Shown: positions 1 to 7,995 of the stretch, one piece after another
Numbering within the stretch: the first letter of the stretch is position 1
Layout of the letters: every line of letters starts with the position of its first letter
Origin: Streptomyces avidinii
GTDB lineage: Bacteria > Actinomycetota > Actinomycetes > Streptomycetales > Streptomycetaceae
Length of the DNA stretch: 64,000 nt
Direction: 5' to 3'
NCBI RefSeq assembly: GCF_014650695.1
Contig: NZ_BMVL01000002.1
Span: 701,416-765,415, forward strand
Position numbers and translations under genes: made by a program
The notes under the pieces: model-generated
What the model was told of the DNA's origin: nothing
The model's input: only the letters and a program-made list of their open reading frames with translations
Databases searched by the model: none

Positions 1-2
1 AC

Positions 3-209
3 GACCGGGTCCACGGCCTCACCGCGCCGAAGGGCTGTGTCGAGGCCGAGGGCGGCGGCGCCCGGGCGGTCACCAACGGGACCCGGGGCTCGGCAACGCT
101 CTTCGAGGGCCCCCGGTGCTCGGGCCGGGCCCTACGGGTCCTGCGGCCCGGGGAGGTCGGCCAGGTGCGGCCGTACTTCGCCTCCGTCCGGTTTTCCGTC
201 ACCGGGTAG
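3..209 (+). CDS. 3' end of a small secreted-type protein (partial)
   Basis: The window opens inside this gene: frame 3 is open from the first base to a TAG at 207-209 and uses G/C at almost every third codon position, as real genes here do. The 68 visible residues include two Cys (KGCVEA, PRCSG) and end in VRPYFASVRFSVTG, a Gly- and beta-strand-rich pattern seen in crystallin-like or I36-type peptidase inhibitor domains of Streptomyces exported proteins. That family assignment is only an impression; the N-terminus and any signal peptide lie upstream of the window. Confidence 0.5.
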   Translation, partial: DRVHGLTAPKGCVEAEGGGARAVTNGTRGSATLFEGPRCSGRALRVLRPGEVGQVRPYFASVRFSVTG

Positions 210-306
210 GCGCAGGGGCCGTGACCCCTGGGCCGCCCCCGCGTTGTATGCCATGTCAAATGCCACAGCTTCTGTGGCGCCCCACATATCTCACGAGGAG
301 ATCTTG

Positions 307-591
307 ATGTCGCGTATCGCGAAGGCATTCGCCATCACCGCTGTCACCGGCAGCGCCGTTGTCGCCGGTGCGGGTCTGGCTGTCGCCGATGCCGGAGCGC
401 ACGGTGCGGCGGTCGGCTCCCCCGGTGTCCTGTCGGGCAACCTGCTCCAGGTTCCGGTGCACGTCCCGGTCAACGTCTGCGGCAACACCGTGAACGTGAT
501 CGCTCTGCTGAACCCGGCGTTCGGCAACACCTGCGTCAACGCCTCGGGCGGCGGCGACCACCACACCGAGGGTGGCGACTACGGCCACTGA
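307..591 (+). CDS. short chaplin (hydrophobic aerial-hyphae surface protein)
   Basis: A 94-residue precursor. Residues 1-28 are a Sec signal peptide ending in AVADAGA; the mature part is one chaplin domain, GVLSGNLLQVPVHVPVNVCGNTVNVIALLNPAFGNTCVN, with the two conserved Cys that form the intramolecular disulfide. A His/Gly-rich tail (GGGDHHTEGGDYGH) follows. Short chaplins such as ChpE and ChpH are exported and assemble into amyloid-like fibrils on aerial hyphae and spores without sortase. This protein has no LAxTG signal or second domain, so it belongs to the short class; which paralogue it is I cannot tell. Start chosen at ATG 307, seven bases after ACGAGGAG. Confidence 0.93.
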   Translation: MSRIAKAFAITAVTGSAVVAGAGLAVADAGAHGAAVGSPGVLSGNLLQVPVHVPVNVCGNTVNVIALLNPAFGNTCVNASGGGDHHTEGGDYGH

Positions 592-614
592 TCGGCTGAT
601 CGGCTGATCGACGG

Positions 615-644
615 AAGGGCCCCCGCCGGACGGCGGGGGCCCTT
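615..644 (+). terminator. intrinsic terminator after the chaplin gene
   Basis: A 13-bp GC-rich perfect inverted repeat (AAGGGCCCCCGCC / GGCGGGGGCCCTT) with a 4-base loop, 24 bases after the chaplin stop. Between them the octamer ATCGGCTG is repeated (591-610). It can also serve the converging melC2 gene. Confidence 0.8.
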
Positions 645-680
645 CCCCGTGTGCGTTCCCGTGGGCGCGGGCCGCGGGGG

Positions 681-1544
681 TCATTCGTAGCGGTACAGGC
701 CCTGGTGGTCGGACATCTCGCGCGGGGTGACGTTCCACGGCGGCATCGGCTCGTCACGGGCGATCACGCGGCCGCGCTGGAGGTCGCCGACGGCCAGGGG
801 CGCGGCGGGCAGATAGCCGGAGCCCGGGTGCCGCTGCTGCCAGCGGTCCCAGATCAGGTCGACGAAGGCGTGGTGCAGCCAGAACGCCGGGTCGTTGGGC
901 GCCGTACCACCCGTCATGTGGCCGCCGATCCACTGGTGGACCTTGTTGTGGTTGCGCCAGCGCTCGCTCTTGGGCGCCGCCCAGCCCTCCAGCTTGTTGC
1001 GGAAGCCGCCCGCGGTGGCCGTGGAGTCCCAGGGCGAGACGTCGTAGGTCGGATCGTCCATCGCCCACTGGAGCTCGGCGGCGGTGGGCAGGGCGATCGG
1101 GTTCTGCGGCCGGCCGAGGTTGCGGGTGAGGAAGGCGGACTCCGTGATGCCCACCGTCACCGTCCAGTTGCCCTTGTCGTAGGCGAACGGCCCGGTCATC
1201 ACCTTGCGGTCGCTCGCCCGCCCCGTGCCCCCCAGGAAGTCGTCGGCCCAGAGGGAGGAGACGGGGCTGGTGTCGGTGGTCCAGTCCCAGTAGGGGACGC
1301 TGACGCCGGGGTCGATCTCCTGCAACTGCCTCTCGAACTCCAGCAGATAGCGCCGGTGCCACGGGAAGAAGGAGGGGGACATGTGCCCGACGCGCAGCTT
1401 GCGGTCGCGGTCCGGCACGAAGTACTTGTCGTGGGTGCGCACCAGCGCGTCGTAGGCGCCGCTGCGCTTGAGCTCCAGCACCGCCGCCGTGAAGCGCTTC
1501 TTCTGGGCACTGGTGAGGTTCTTCTGGTTCTGCCGGGTGTGCAA
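681..1544 (-). CDS. melC2: tyrosinase (type 3 copper monophenol monooxygenase)
   Basis: Oxidises L-tyrosine to L-DOPA and dopaquinone, the first steps of melanin formation, after copper loading and export with MelC1. With the start at TTG 1544 (RBS GGGAGGAG 9 bases upstream) the protein has 287 residues, and the CuA histidines fall at H38, H54 and H63, the numbering of characterised Streptomyces tyrosinases. CuB ligands are H199, H203 (NHNKVHQW) and H225 (PAFWLHHAF). It has no signal peptide of its own, as usual for MelC2, which leaves the cell by piggy-backing on MelC1. The gene follows melC1 after 31 bases. Longer upstream starts would overlap melC1 and misplace the copper ligands. Confidence 0.95.
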   Translation of the reverse strand: MHTRQNQKNLTSAQKKRFTAAVLELKRSGAYDALVRTHDKYFVPDRDRKLRVGHMSPSFFPWHRRYLLEFERQLQEIDPGVSVPYWDWTTDTSPVSSLWADDFLGGTGRASDRKVMTGPFAYDKGNWTVTVGITESAFLTRNLGRPQNPIALPTAAELQWAMDDPTYDVSPWDSTATAGGFRNKLEGWAAPKSERWRNHNKVHQWIGGHMTGGTAPNDPAFWLHHAFVDLIWDRWQQRHPGSGYLPAAPLAVGDLQRGRVIARDEPMPPWNVTPREMSDHQGLYRYE

Positions 1545-1575
1545 TTGCGGGGCTCCTCCCGTTCCCGTGGGTCTG

Positions 1576-1941
1576 TCAGCCGTGGTGCGGGGCCGCGAGG
1601 GCGAGCTGGGTCGTGCCCAGTTCGTCCACGGCGGCCCGGGCCAGTTCCAGTGGCGTCGGATAGGACTGGAAGTGGTTGATCCCGCTGAGGTAACTGCCGT
1701 CGGCCCGGCGCATGACGTGCAGCGGCCGCCCGTCGATGCGGACCCCGGCGACGTCGACGGCGATGTGCCGGCCGCGGTACGTCTCCTCGGCGAGCGGCGC
1801 CGGGGTGAGGGTCTGCCGGGGGCGCCGGGCGCGCAGCACGGGGGCCAGGGCCGCACCCGTACCGGCGAGCACCGCCGCGGTGAACGCCGTACGGAGAAGC
1901 GCGCGACGGGTCAGGGGTGCGGCGGGCGATGCGGCGGACAT
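1576..1941 (-). CDS. melC1: tyrosinase co-factor / copper chaperone MelC1
   Basis: A 121-residue protein with a twin-arginine signal (LTRRALLRTAFTAAVLAGTGAALAP, residues 10-34). The mature part carries the MelC1 core: YRGRHIAVDV, an R-D-G-R-x-L-H-V-M segment that inserts near the tyrosinase active site, and NHFQSYPTPLELARAAVDEL. MelC1 binds apo-tyrosinase, delivers copper and provides the Tat signal for both proteins. It is first in the melC1-melC2 operon; the start at 1941 follows a GGGAG site. There is no adjacent regulator. Confidence 0.95.
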   Translation of the reverse strand: MSAASPAAPLTRRALLRTAFTAAVLAGTGAALAPVLRARRPRQTLTPAPLAEETYRGRHIAVDVAGVRIDGRPLHVMRRADGSYLSGINHFQSYPTPLELARAAVDELGTTQLALAAPHHG

Positions 1942-2000
1942 ACGGTCTCCCTCACTCGGTGGCCGGCGGCTACGGGTCTAACGCCGCGCGGCGGACGAGG

Positions 2001-2540
2001 TCACCCGTGCGCGCTCCGGAGCTGCTTGTAGAACAGGGTCGTGGGGTGCAGCCGGCCCTCGGGGTCGCTGGCGTAGTCGGGGATGGTGCCGGCCTCCGTC
2101 CAGCCGGCGGAGCGGTAGACCCGCTCGGCGCCGCTCCCGGTCTCGGTGTCCAGGAACAGCAGCACCACCCCGGCGCGGGCCGCGGCCGCCTCGGCCTCGG
2201 CGAGCAGGGCGCGGGCGGTGCCGCGGCCGCGGGCCGACGGGTGGACCATCAGCTTGCGCAGCTCGGCGCGGTGGCGGCCGTTCGCCTTGGTCTCCCGGTA
2301 CCAGCTGACGGTGCCGTCGATGCGGCCGTCGCCACCGGTGCGGGAGACCCACAGGGCGAGCGAGCCGTCCTCGACCGCGGGCAGCAGCGAGTCCCACCAG
2401 GCGGCGGCGTCCCGCTGGTCGAGGCCGGCGAGGAAGCCGAGGGACGAGCCGCCGTCGACCACGGCGAGCAGGAGGGAGGCGAGTTCGTCGCGGTGGGCCC
2501 GGAGCCCGGTGGCCGTGAGCGCGGTGATGGTGGCCGTCAT
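2001..2540 (-). CDS. GNAT-family N-acetyltransferase
   Basis: 179 residues with a complete GNAT fold: an acidic N-terminal region, VSWYRETKANGRHRAELRKLMVHPSARGRGTARALL (about residues 78-113) holding the acetyl-CoA pyrophosphate loop RGRGTA, and a C-terminal GAERVYRSAGWTEAGTIPDYA typical of the family. It presumably transfers acetyl from acetyl-CoA to an amine; the substrate cannot be read from the sequence. The DPEGRLHPTTLFYKQL ending resembles Streptomyces acetyltransferases annotated only by fold. It is a single gene, divergent from the broken sigma-factor gene to its right. Confidence 0.8.
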   Translation of the reverse strand: MTATITALTATGLRAHRDELASLLLAVVDGGSSLGFLAGLDQRDAAAWWDSLLPAVEDGSLALWVSRTGGDGRIDGTVSWYRETKANGRHRAELRKLMVHPSARGRGTARALLAEAEAAAARAGVVLLFLDTETGSGAERVYRSAGWTEAGTIPDYASDPEGRLHPTTLFYKQLRSAHG

Positions 2541-2715
2541 GGGCCGAGGATAGGGATCGGCCGGGGGCCCGTAGCAGGCGGGGGCGGCGAGCGCCGGGCA
2601 ACCACCACGGCGGTGATCGCGACGGCGGTGCGACGGGAAGCGCGAACGCTCTCGCGGGAAGGCGACAAGTACGGGGTGAGGCCGCTACGGCAGGCGGCCG
2701 GGGAGGGGAACGCGT

Positions 2716-3269
2716 GTGAACGCGGACGAAGACGAGCTGCTGACCAGGTCGGCCCGGGACACGGACGCCTTCGAGGCGGTGGTCATGGGGCTGTCGCCGC
2801 ACCTGCACGGCTATCTGGCGCGAAGAGCGCCGAACGCGGCGGACGACCTGCTGGCGGTCCCCGGAGGTCCCGGGTCGGACAGCGGGGCCGACACGTTCTC
2901 GGCCTACATGGCCACCCTGAACCGCCTGCTCACGTTCGCGCCCCTCGCACCACGCCAGCGTGCGGCGGTGTACGAGGTCCTCGCGGACATGCCGGGGCTC
3001 CGGCTGGTCGGGCCGGTCCAGGACAGCACAGGCCGTACCGGGACCGCCGTGGAAGCGGACATCCGCAGCGCGCGCATCCGCATGATCATCAGCCCCGGAC
3101 GGGCGGACTGCTGGAGCAGACCATCCACTACCGCGGCGGGAAGTACGACGGGAAGGCCGCCAAACGCTCGACGATCCTGTCGGCCGGCCCCCAGCAGAGC
3201 ATCCCCCCGTACCAGGAACGGCTGCCGAAGGGGAGCGCCCTGCCCGGTACGGGCACACCGGCCTCCTAG
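2716..3269 (+). pseudogene. decayed ECF sigma factor fused to the end of a CU044_5270-type partner gene
   Basis: GTG 2716 follows GGGGAGGGGAA. The first 47 residues, VNADEDELLTRSARDTDAFEAVVMGLSPHLHGYLARRAPNAADDLLA, are the region-2 start of an ECF sigma factor. Without a stop the frame jumps to SAYMATLNRLLTFAPLAPRQRAAVYEVLADMPGLRL, which matches the C-terminal half of the membrane-associated CU044_5270 family that is usually encoded just downstream of such sigma factors. Around 3095-3115 the reading then shifts to frame 3 (LLEQTIHYRGGKYDG) and stops at 3269. I infer a deletion joining two neighbouring genes, followed by a frameshift; no functional sigma region 4 remains. Confidence 0.75.
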
Positions 3270-4426
3270 GGCGCCGGGAGTTCCGCGAAGTCCGCCACCA
3301 GGCCCCGGTGGTGGCCCGCCGTGCCGAGCGCCAGGGAGTCGGCCTTGGCCCGTTTGAGGTACAGGTGGGCCGGGTGTTCCCAGGTCATTCCGATGCCGCC
3401 GTGCAGCTGTACGCACTCCTCGGCGGCGCGGACCGCCACGCCCGAGCAGTAGGCCTGGGCCACTGCGACGGTCAGCGGGGCGTCGGGGGCCGCCGTGGCC
3501 AGAGCGTCGGCCGCGGCCCTGGCCGCCGCGCGCGCGGAGGCCACGTCGAGCCAGAGCCGGGCGAGGCGGTGCTTGAGGGCCTGGAAGGAACCGATGGGGC
3601 GGTTGAACTGGTGGCGGCCGCGGACGTGGCCGACGGTTTCCGTCAGGCACCACTCGGCGAGCCCGAGCTGCTCGGAGGCGAGCAGTCCGGCCCCGGAGAG
3701 CAGGGCTCCGGCAACGGCCGCCCGGGCCGTTCCCGGGTCGGCGAGGCGGGTACCCGCCGCCGCGTCCAGCGTGACCGTGGCGAGGGGGCGGGTCAGGTCG
3801 AGGGGGACCTGCGGGGTCAGCCGGGCCGAGGCGGCCAGGACGGCGTAGAGCCCGGTGTCGGCCAGGACCAGCAGCACGTCGGCGGCCACCGCGTCCGCCA
3901 CGGAGGTGACCGTGCCGGTCAGGCTCCCGTCGCCGAGGTCCCGGACGGGGGTCGGCGGGGGTGCACCCGGGGCGAGGGTCAGGGGCACGGCCGGTGCGCA
4001 CACCGTGCGGCCCGAGGCCAGCTCCCGCAGCAGCGAGGTGGCTTCCGCGTTGTCGCAGCCGAGCAGGATTTCCGTGGCGAGCACGGCGCTGGTCAGGTAC
4101 GGGACGGGTGCCACGGCCCGGCCCAGCTCCTCCAGGACCACGGCCGCCTCGCGGTGGCTCGCGCCCTGCCCCCCGAGCTTCTCGGGCACGAGGAGGCCGG
4201 CCGCCCCGATCCCGACGGCGAGGGTGCGCCACAGTTCGGGGTCGTGCGGCCGGTCGGTCTCGGCCCGGGCGAGGACGCTCTTCGCGTCGCAGCGGTCGGT
4301 GAGGAGCGCGCGTACGGCGGAGCGGAGCTCTTCCTCGGTCTCCGAGTAGAGCAGGTCGGTGGGCGCCGCGGGGGCCACCGGGGTCGTCGGCGCGGGCGGG
4401 GTCGTCGGTGCCGTCGGTGCGGTCAT
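3266..4426 (-). CDS. acyl-CoA dehydrogenase (FadE-like, second subunit)
   Basis: 386 residues with a Pro/Thr/Ala-rich N-terminal extension, then an acyl-CoA dehydrogenase fold. Visible marks are LLVPEKLGGQGASHREAAVVLEELGRAVAPVPY in the N-terminal helical domain, RHQFNRPIGSFQALKHRLARLWL in the C-terminal FAD domain and LHGGIGMTWEHPAHLYLKRAK near the end. The enzyme class oxidises acyl-CoA to 2-enoyl-CoA using FAD. It is last in the operon and its start ATG overlaps the TGA of the preceding dehydrogenase (ATGA). Pairs of unlike acyl-CoA dehydrogenases encoded together in actinobacteria often form heterotetramers; that is an inference here. Confidence 0.88.
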   Translation of the reverse strand: MTAPTAPTTPPAPTTPVAPAAPTDLLYSETEEELRSAVRALLTDRCDAKSVLARAETDRPHDPELWRTLAVGIGAAGLLVPEKLGGQGASHREAAVVLEELGRAVAPVPYLTSAVLATEILLGCDNAEATSLLRELASGRTVCAPAVPLTLAPGAPPPTPVRDLGDGSLTGTVTSVADAVAADVLLVLADTGLYAVLAASARLTPQVPLDLTRPLATVTLDAAAGTRLADPGTARAAVAGALLSGAGLLASEQLGLAEWCLTETVGHVRGRHQFNRPIGSFQALKHRLARLWLDVASARAAARAAADALATAAPDAPLTVAVAQAYCSGVAVRAAEECVQLHGGIGMTWEHPAHLYLKRAKADSLALGTAGHHRGLVADFAELPAP

Positions 4427-5616
4427 CGGGCGAGGTCCTTCCAGGCGAGGTCCTTGTCGTCGCGTGGCTCGGGGGGCAGGCCGAGGACGCGCTCGGCGAC
4501 GATGTTGAGGAGGATTTCGCTGGTGCCGCCCTCGATGCTGTTGCCCTTGGCACGCAGGTAGCGATAGCCGGCCTCACGGCCGGTGAAGTCGACGCCGTCG
4601 GGGCGACGCATGGTCCAGTCGTCGTACAGGAGCCCGTCCTCCGCGAGGAGTTCGACCTCCAGCCCGCTGATCTCCTGGTTGAGCCGGGCGAAGGTGAGCT
4701 TCATGCCCGATCCCTCGGGGCCCGGCTGTCCGGCGACCAGCTGCTGGCGCAGCCGTTCGCCGGTGAGGCGGGCGACCTCGGCCTCGACCCACAGTTCCAG
4801 CAGCCGCTGGTGGAGGGCGTGGGTGCGGAGCTCGGGGCGGTCGCGCCAGGCGGCGGCGACGGGGGCGATCATGCCGCCCTCACGGGGGATGCGCATGCCG
4901 CCGATGGAGACCCGCTCGTTCATCAGGGTGGTGCGGGCCACGGCCCAGCCCTCGCCGACGGCGCCCAGCCGGTGGGTGTCGGGGATGCGGACGCCGGTGA
5001 GGAAGACCTCGTTGAACTCGGCCTCGCCGGTGATCTGGCGCAGCGGCCGGACCTCGACGCCGGGGGCGTGCATGTCGCAGAGGAAGTAGGTGATGCCCTG
5101 GTGCTTGGGGAGTGCGGGGTCGGTGCGGGCGATCAGGATGGCCCAGCGGGCGGTGTGGGCGCTGGAGGTCCACACCTTCTGGCCGTTCACGATCCAGTCG
5201 CCGGAGTCGGTCTCGCGGACCGCGCGGGTGCCGAGCGCGGCCAGGTCGGAACCGGCGCCGGGCTCGCTGAAGAGCTGGCACCAGACCTCCTCGCCGAGCC
5301 ACAGGGGGCGCAGGAAGCGGTGCTTCTGCTCCTCGGTGCCGTAGGCGAGGATCGTGGGCGCGGCCATGCCGAGGCCGATGCCGATCCGGCGCGGGTCGTT
5401 GTCGGGCGCGCCTGCGGCCTCCAGTTCGGCGTCGACGACGGCCTGGAGGGAGCGGGGCGCGCCGAGGCCGCCGAGGCCCTCGGGATAGTGGACCCAGGCG
5501 AGTCCGGCGTCGAAGCGGGCGCGCAGGAAGTCGGTGCGGTCGGTGTCGGCGGGCGGGTGGGCGGCGAGCAGGCCCCGGACCCGCGCGAGCAGCTGGTCTG
5601 CGGTGATCGCGGTCAT
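4423..5616 (-). CDS. acyl-CoA dehydrogenase (FadE-like, first subunit)
   Basis: 397 residues with the full signature set: CQLFSEPGAGSDLAALGTRA (flavin/acyl binding), WIVNGQKVWTSSAHTARWAILIARTD, and YLRAKGNSIEGGTSEILLNIVAERVLGLP, in which the Glu of SIEGG is in the usual catalytic-base region. It would catalyse alpha,beta-dehydrogenation of an acyl-CoA. The start at 5616 overlaps the upstream oxidoreductase stop by ATGA, and its own stop overlaps the next dehydrogenase the same way, so all three genes are translationally coupled. The chain length or ring substrate is not evident. Confidence 0.9.
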   Translation of the reverse strand: MTAITADQLLARVRGLLAAHPPADTDRTDFLRARFDAGLAWVHYPEGLGGLGAPRSLQAVVDAELEAAGAPDNDPRRIGIGLGMAAPTILAYGTEEQKHRFLRPLWLGEEVWCQLFSEPGAGSDLAALGTRAVRETDSGDWIVNGQKVWTSSAHTARWAILIARTDPALPKHQGITYFLCDMHAPGVEVRPLRQITGEAEFNEVFLTGVRIPDTHRLGAVGEGWAVARTTLMNERVSIGGMRIPREGGMIAPVAAAWRDRPELRTHALHQRLLELWVEAEVARLTGERLRQQLVAGQPGPEGSGMKLTFARLNQEISGLEVELLAEDGLLYDDWTMRRPDGVDFTGREAGYRYLRAKGNSIEGGTSEILLNIVAERVLGLPPEPRDDKDLAWKDLAR

Positions 5617-6590
5617 CGGGACGCACCGGGCTGCCGGGGCATGGCCAGGACCACGCGGCCGGTGGTGCTGCCGTCGGCGAGGCGCTGCACGGCGTCGGCG
5701 ACGGCGGGGAGTGCGATGAGTTCGCTGATCAGGGGCTTGATGGTGCCTTCGGCGGCGAGGCGGGTGAGTTCGGCGTGGCAGGCGAGGATCGCGCCCGGGT
5801 CCTTGGCCGCGTAGAGGCCCCAGTGGAGGCCGAGGATCGCGTAGTTCTTGACGAGGGCGTGGTTGAGGGCGGGGGCGGGGATGTCGCCGCTGGCGAAGCC
5901 GACGACGACGATGCGGCCCTCGAAGGCCACGCACTTGGCGGAGGCGGTGTACGAGTCGCCGCCGACGGGGTCGTAGACCACGTCGGCCCCGCGTCCGCCG
6001 GTGAACTCCTTGACCCGGGACACGACGTCCTCGGTCGTACGGTCGATGACCAGGTCGCATCCGAGTTCCTCGGCCGTACGCGCCTTGGTCTTGCCTCCGA
6101 CCACTCCGATGACGGTGGCTCCGGCGGCCTTGCCGAGCTGGACGGCGGCGCTGCCGACCCCGCCTGCGGCGGCGTGCACGAGGAGGGTCTCGCCCGGCTG
6201 GAGACGCGCCCGGCGGTGCAGGCCGAACCAGCCGGTCTGGTAGCCGATGTGCAGGGCCGCGGCCTCGGCGTCGTTCAGGCTCTCGGGGGCCGGGAGCAGG
6301 GCCCGCTCGGAGGCGATCACGTACTCGGCGAAACCTCCGTGGGGCAGGCTCGGGGTGGCGATGACGCGGCGGCCGTCGTCGGTGAGGCCGCAGATCTCGA
6401 CGCCGGGGGTGAAGGGCAGCGGTGGACGGATCTGGTACTGGCCGCGGACGAGCAGCGCGTCGGGGAAGTTGAGGTTCGCCGCGAGCACCTGCAGCCGCAC
6501 CTCGCCCTCGCCGGGGACCGGTTCGGGAATCTCTTCGAGGCGCAGGGCCTCTCGGGGTTCGCCGGGGGTATGTACTCGCCATGCCTGCAT
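5613..6590 (-). CDS. NADPH:quinone oxidoreductase-type zinc-independent MDR protein
   Basis: 325 residues of the medium-chain dehydrogenase/reductase superfamily: GroES-like N-terminal domain (VLAANLNFPDALLVRGQYQIRPPLPFTPGVEICG), then a Rossmann domain with the nucleotide loop HAAAGGVGSAAVQLGKAAGATVIG (about 137-160). Catalytic zinc cysteines are absent, which places it with quinone oxidoreductases and enoyl reductases. As first gene of the acyl-CoA dehydrogenase operon it may reduce an enoyl/quinone intermediate or handle electrons; this is inference from context. The upstream 6636-6650 dyad lies in the likely promoter. Confidence 0.85.
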   Translation of the reverse strand: MQAWRVHTPGEPREALRLEEIPEPVPGEGEVRLQVLAANLNFPDALLVRGQYQIRPPLPFTPGVEICGLTDDGRRVIATPSLPHGGFAEYVIASERALLPAPESLNDAEAAALHIGYQTGWFGLHRRARLQPGETLLVHAAAGGVGSAAVQLGKAAGATVIGVVGGKTKARTAEELGCDLVIDRTTEDVVSRVKEFTGGRGADVVYDPVGGDSYTASAKCVAFEGRIVVVGFASGDIPAPALNHALVKNYAILGLHWGLYAAKDPGAILACHAELTRLAAEGTIKPLISELIALPAVADAVQRLADGSTTGRVVLAMPRQPGASR

Positions 6591-6635
6591 CCGGGGCCTC
6601 CAGCCGCCGTCGAGGAACCACGCTCCGCGGGCATA

Positions 6636-6650
6636 CTAAGCAGTCGCTTG
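6636..6650 (-). promoter_or_regulatory. AAGC(N4)GCTT dyad upstream of the acyl-CoA operon
   Basis: CTAAGCAGTCGCTTG contains an inverted repeat AAGC/GCTT around a 4-base centre, 46 bases before the first gene of the operon and followed by a TATG-like tract on the minus strand. Its size and place fit a TetR-type operator or the promoter itself; no cognate regulator lies next to it. Confidence 0.35.
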
Positions 6651-6803
6651 CCTCTCTGGGAACCGTCGGTCGGGGTGGGGAGCCCCTCGGTCCGAATCAA
6701 CCCGTGCCATTCAGGCCACATCCGGCTCAAGATCAGGCAACATGTGGCGTGCACGTGTCATGACTCAACGGGGAACAGCACCTGTCCAGGGGGGACCACC
6801 TAC

Positions 6804-7919
6804 ATGAGAAGAAGCATGTCCGCGGCCGGAGCCGCCATCGTTCTGGCCGGCCTGATCACCGCGGCCGGCCCGGCCGTGGCGGCCGACGCGAAGTGCGCAC
6901 CGAAGATCCAGGTGCTCGGCACGATCGGGAACGAGTCGTACGCCCGCGACGTCCAGCGCAGCCAGGGGGTCTTCGACCTCGGCGCGGGCGACCTCGCCGT
7001 CGGCGTCTCGGGCTACCGGCCCGCCTACTGGACCGGCACCACCGTGCACCCGGTCCCGCTGACCGACCCGAACGTCACGGGGCAGGTGCTCGCCGTCAAC
7101 GCGCACGGCCTGATGGTCGGTGTCCTCCACCACTCCGGCGCCGCCTCCCTGTTCACGTACCGGGCGGGCGCCGCGGCAATCACCCCGCTGCCGGACAGTG
7201 ACGGCTCCGACCTCGAAGCCGACATCAATGACGCCGGGTACGTGGTCTCCCGCTCCGGCAGCGGGATCGGAACCGTCTGGAAGGACGGCCAGAAGGTCCG
7301 CGACCTGCCCGTACCGGCCGACGCCGGACCGGGGACCCGGATCACGACGGTCACCGGCATCAACAACCAGGGCGACATCCTCGGCATGGCCACGCAGGAC
7401 TACGAGGTCCCGGAGACCGGCGCGCACCTGGAGGGCACCCGCCCGGTGCTGTGGCCGGGGGACGGCTCCGCCGCCCGGCTGCTGGCTCCGGCCGTGAACG
7501 ACAGCTACGTGCAGGACCTCGACGAGAGCCGCCGGATCGTCGGCTACGACTGGGCCGGACCGTGGCACGAGTACCAGCCGCTGGTCTGGGAGCCGCCGCT
7601 CACCGGGCCCGCGACCTCCCCCGGTGGGCTGAGCTCGCACCCGTACGCCACGTTCGAGGCGATCAGTGCGACGACGAATGTCAGCGTCGGCACGGCCAAG
7701 TTCCACCCGGACGAGATGACCCGGCCGGACCAGGCCCTGCTGCGGGCCGGCTCCGGACCGGTCAAGGCCCTGCCGCGACTGGCCGCGGGCGGGGCGAGCA
7801 TGGCCGATGCGGTCTCGGACGCCGACCGGGTCGGCGGGGCGGCCGTGAACGCGAAGGGCAAGCTCAAGCCGGTGATCTGGACCTGCGCGACCAGGCAGGC
7901 GTACAACCCGGGGAGTTAG
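6804..7919 (+). CDS. secreted HAF-repeat type protein
   Basis: 371 residues. The first 27 form a clear signal peptide (MRRSMSAAGAAIVLAGLITAAGPAVAADA). The rest is built of repeated beta-rich blocks with the pattern of extracellular HAF repeats, for example VNAHGLMVGVLHHSG, INDAGYVVSRSGSG, INNQGDILGMATQD and LDESRRIVGYDWAGP, each an N/D-x-x-G-x-V/I-V-G turn, suggesting a beta-propeller. Function of such proteins is unknown; extracellular location is inferred from the signal. ATG 6804 follows AGGGGGGA; a second ATG at 6825 is possible. Confidence 0.75.
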   Translation: MRRSMSAAGAAIVLAGLITAAGPAVAADAKCAPKIQVLGTIGNESYARDVQRSQGVFDLGAGDLAVGVSGYRPAYWTGTTVHPVPLTDPNVTGQVLAVNAHGLMVGVLHHSGAASLFTYRAGAAAITPLPDSDGSDLEADINDAGYVVSRSGSGIGTVWKDGQKVRDLPVPADAGPGTRITTVTGINNQGDILGMATQDYEVPETGAHLEGTRPVLWPGDGSAARLLAPAVNDSYVQDLDESRRIVGYDWAGPWHEYQPLVWEPPLTGPATSPGGLSSHPYATFEAISATTNVSVGTAKFHPDEMTRPDQALLRAGSGPVKALPRLAAGGASMADAVSDADRVGGAAVNAKGKLKPVIWTCATRQAYNPGS

Positions 7920-7995
7920 CCCGGTAGCGGCCGGACGGAGGCCGGGCACCGTGCGGGCATGGCGATCTGAGCGCCCACGCGCTATCGATGGGCGC

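Noticed and set aside
1576-1856. Longer tyrosinase reading frame starting upstream of TTG 1544
   Set aside because: It overlaps melC1 in another frame, and only TTG 1544 puts the copper histidines at the numbering seen in characterised enzymes and has a proper RBS.
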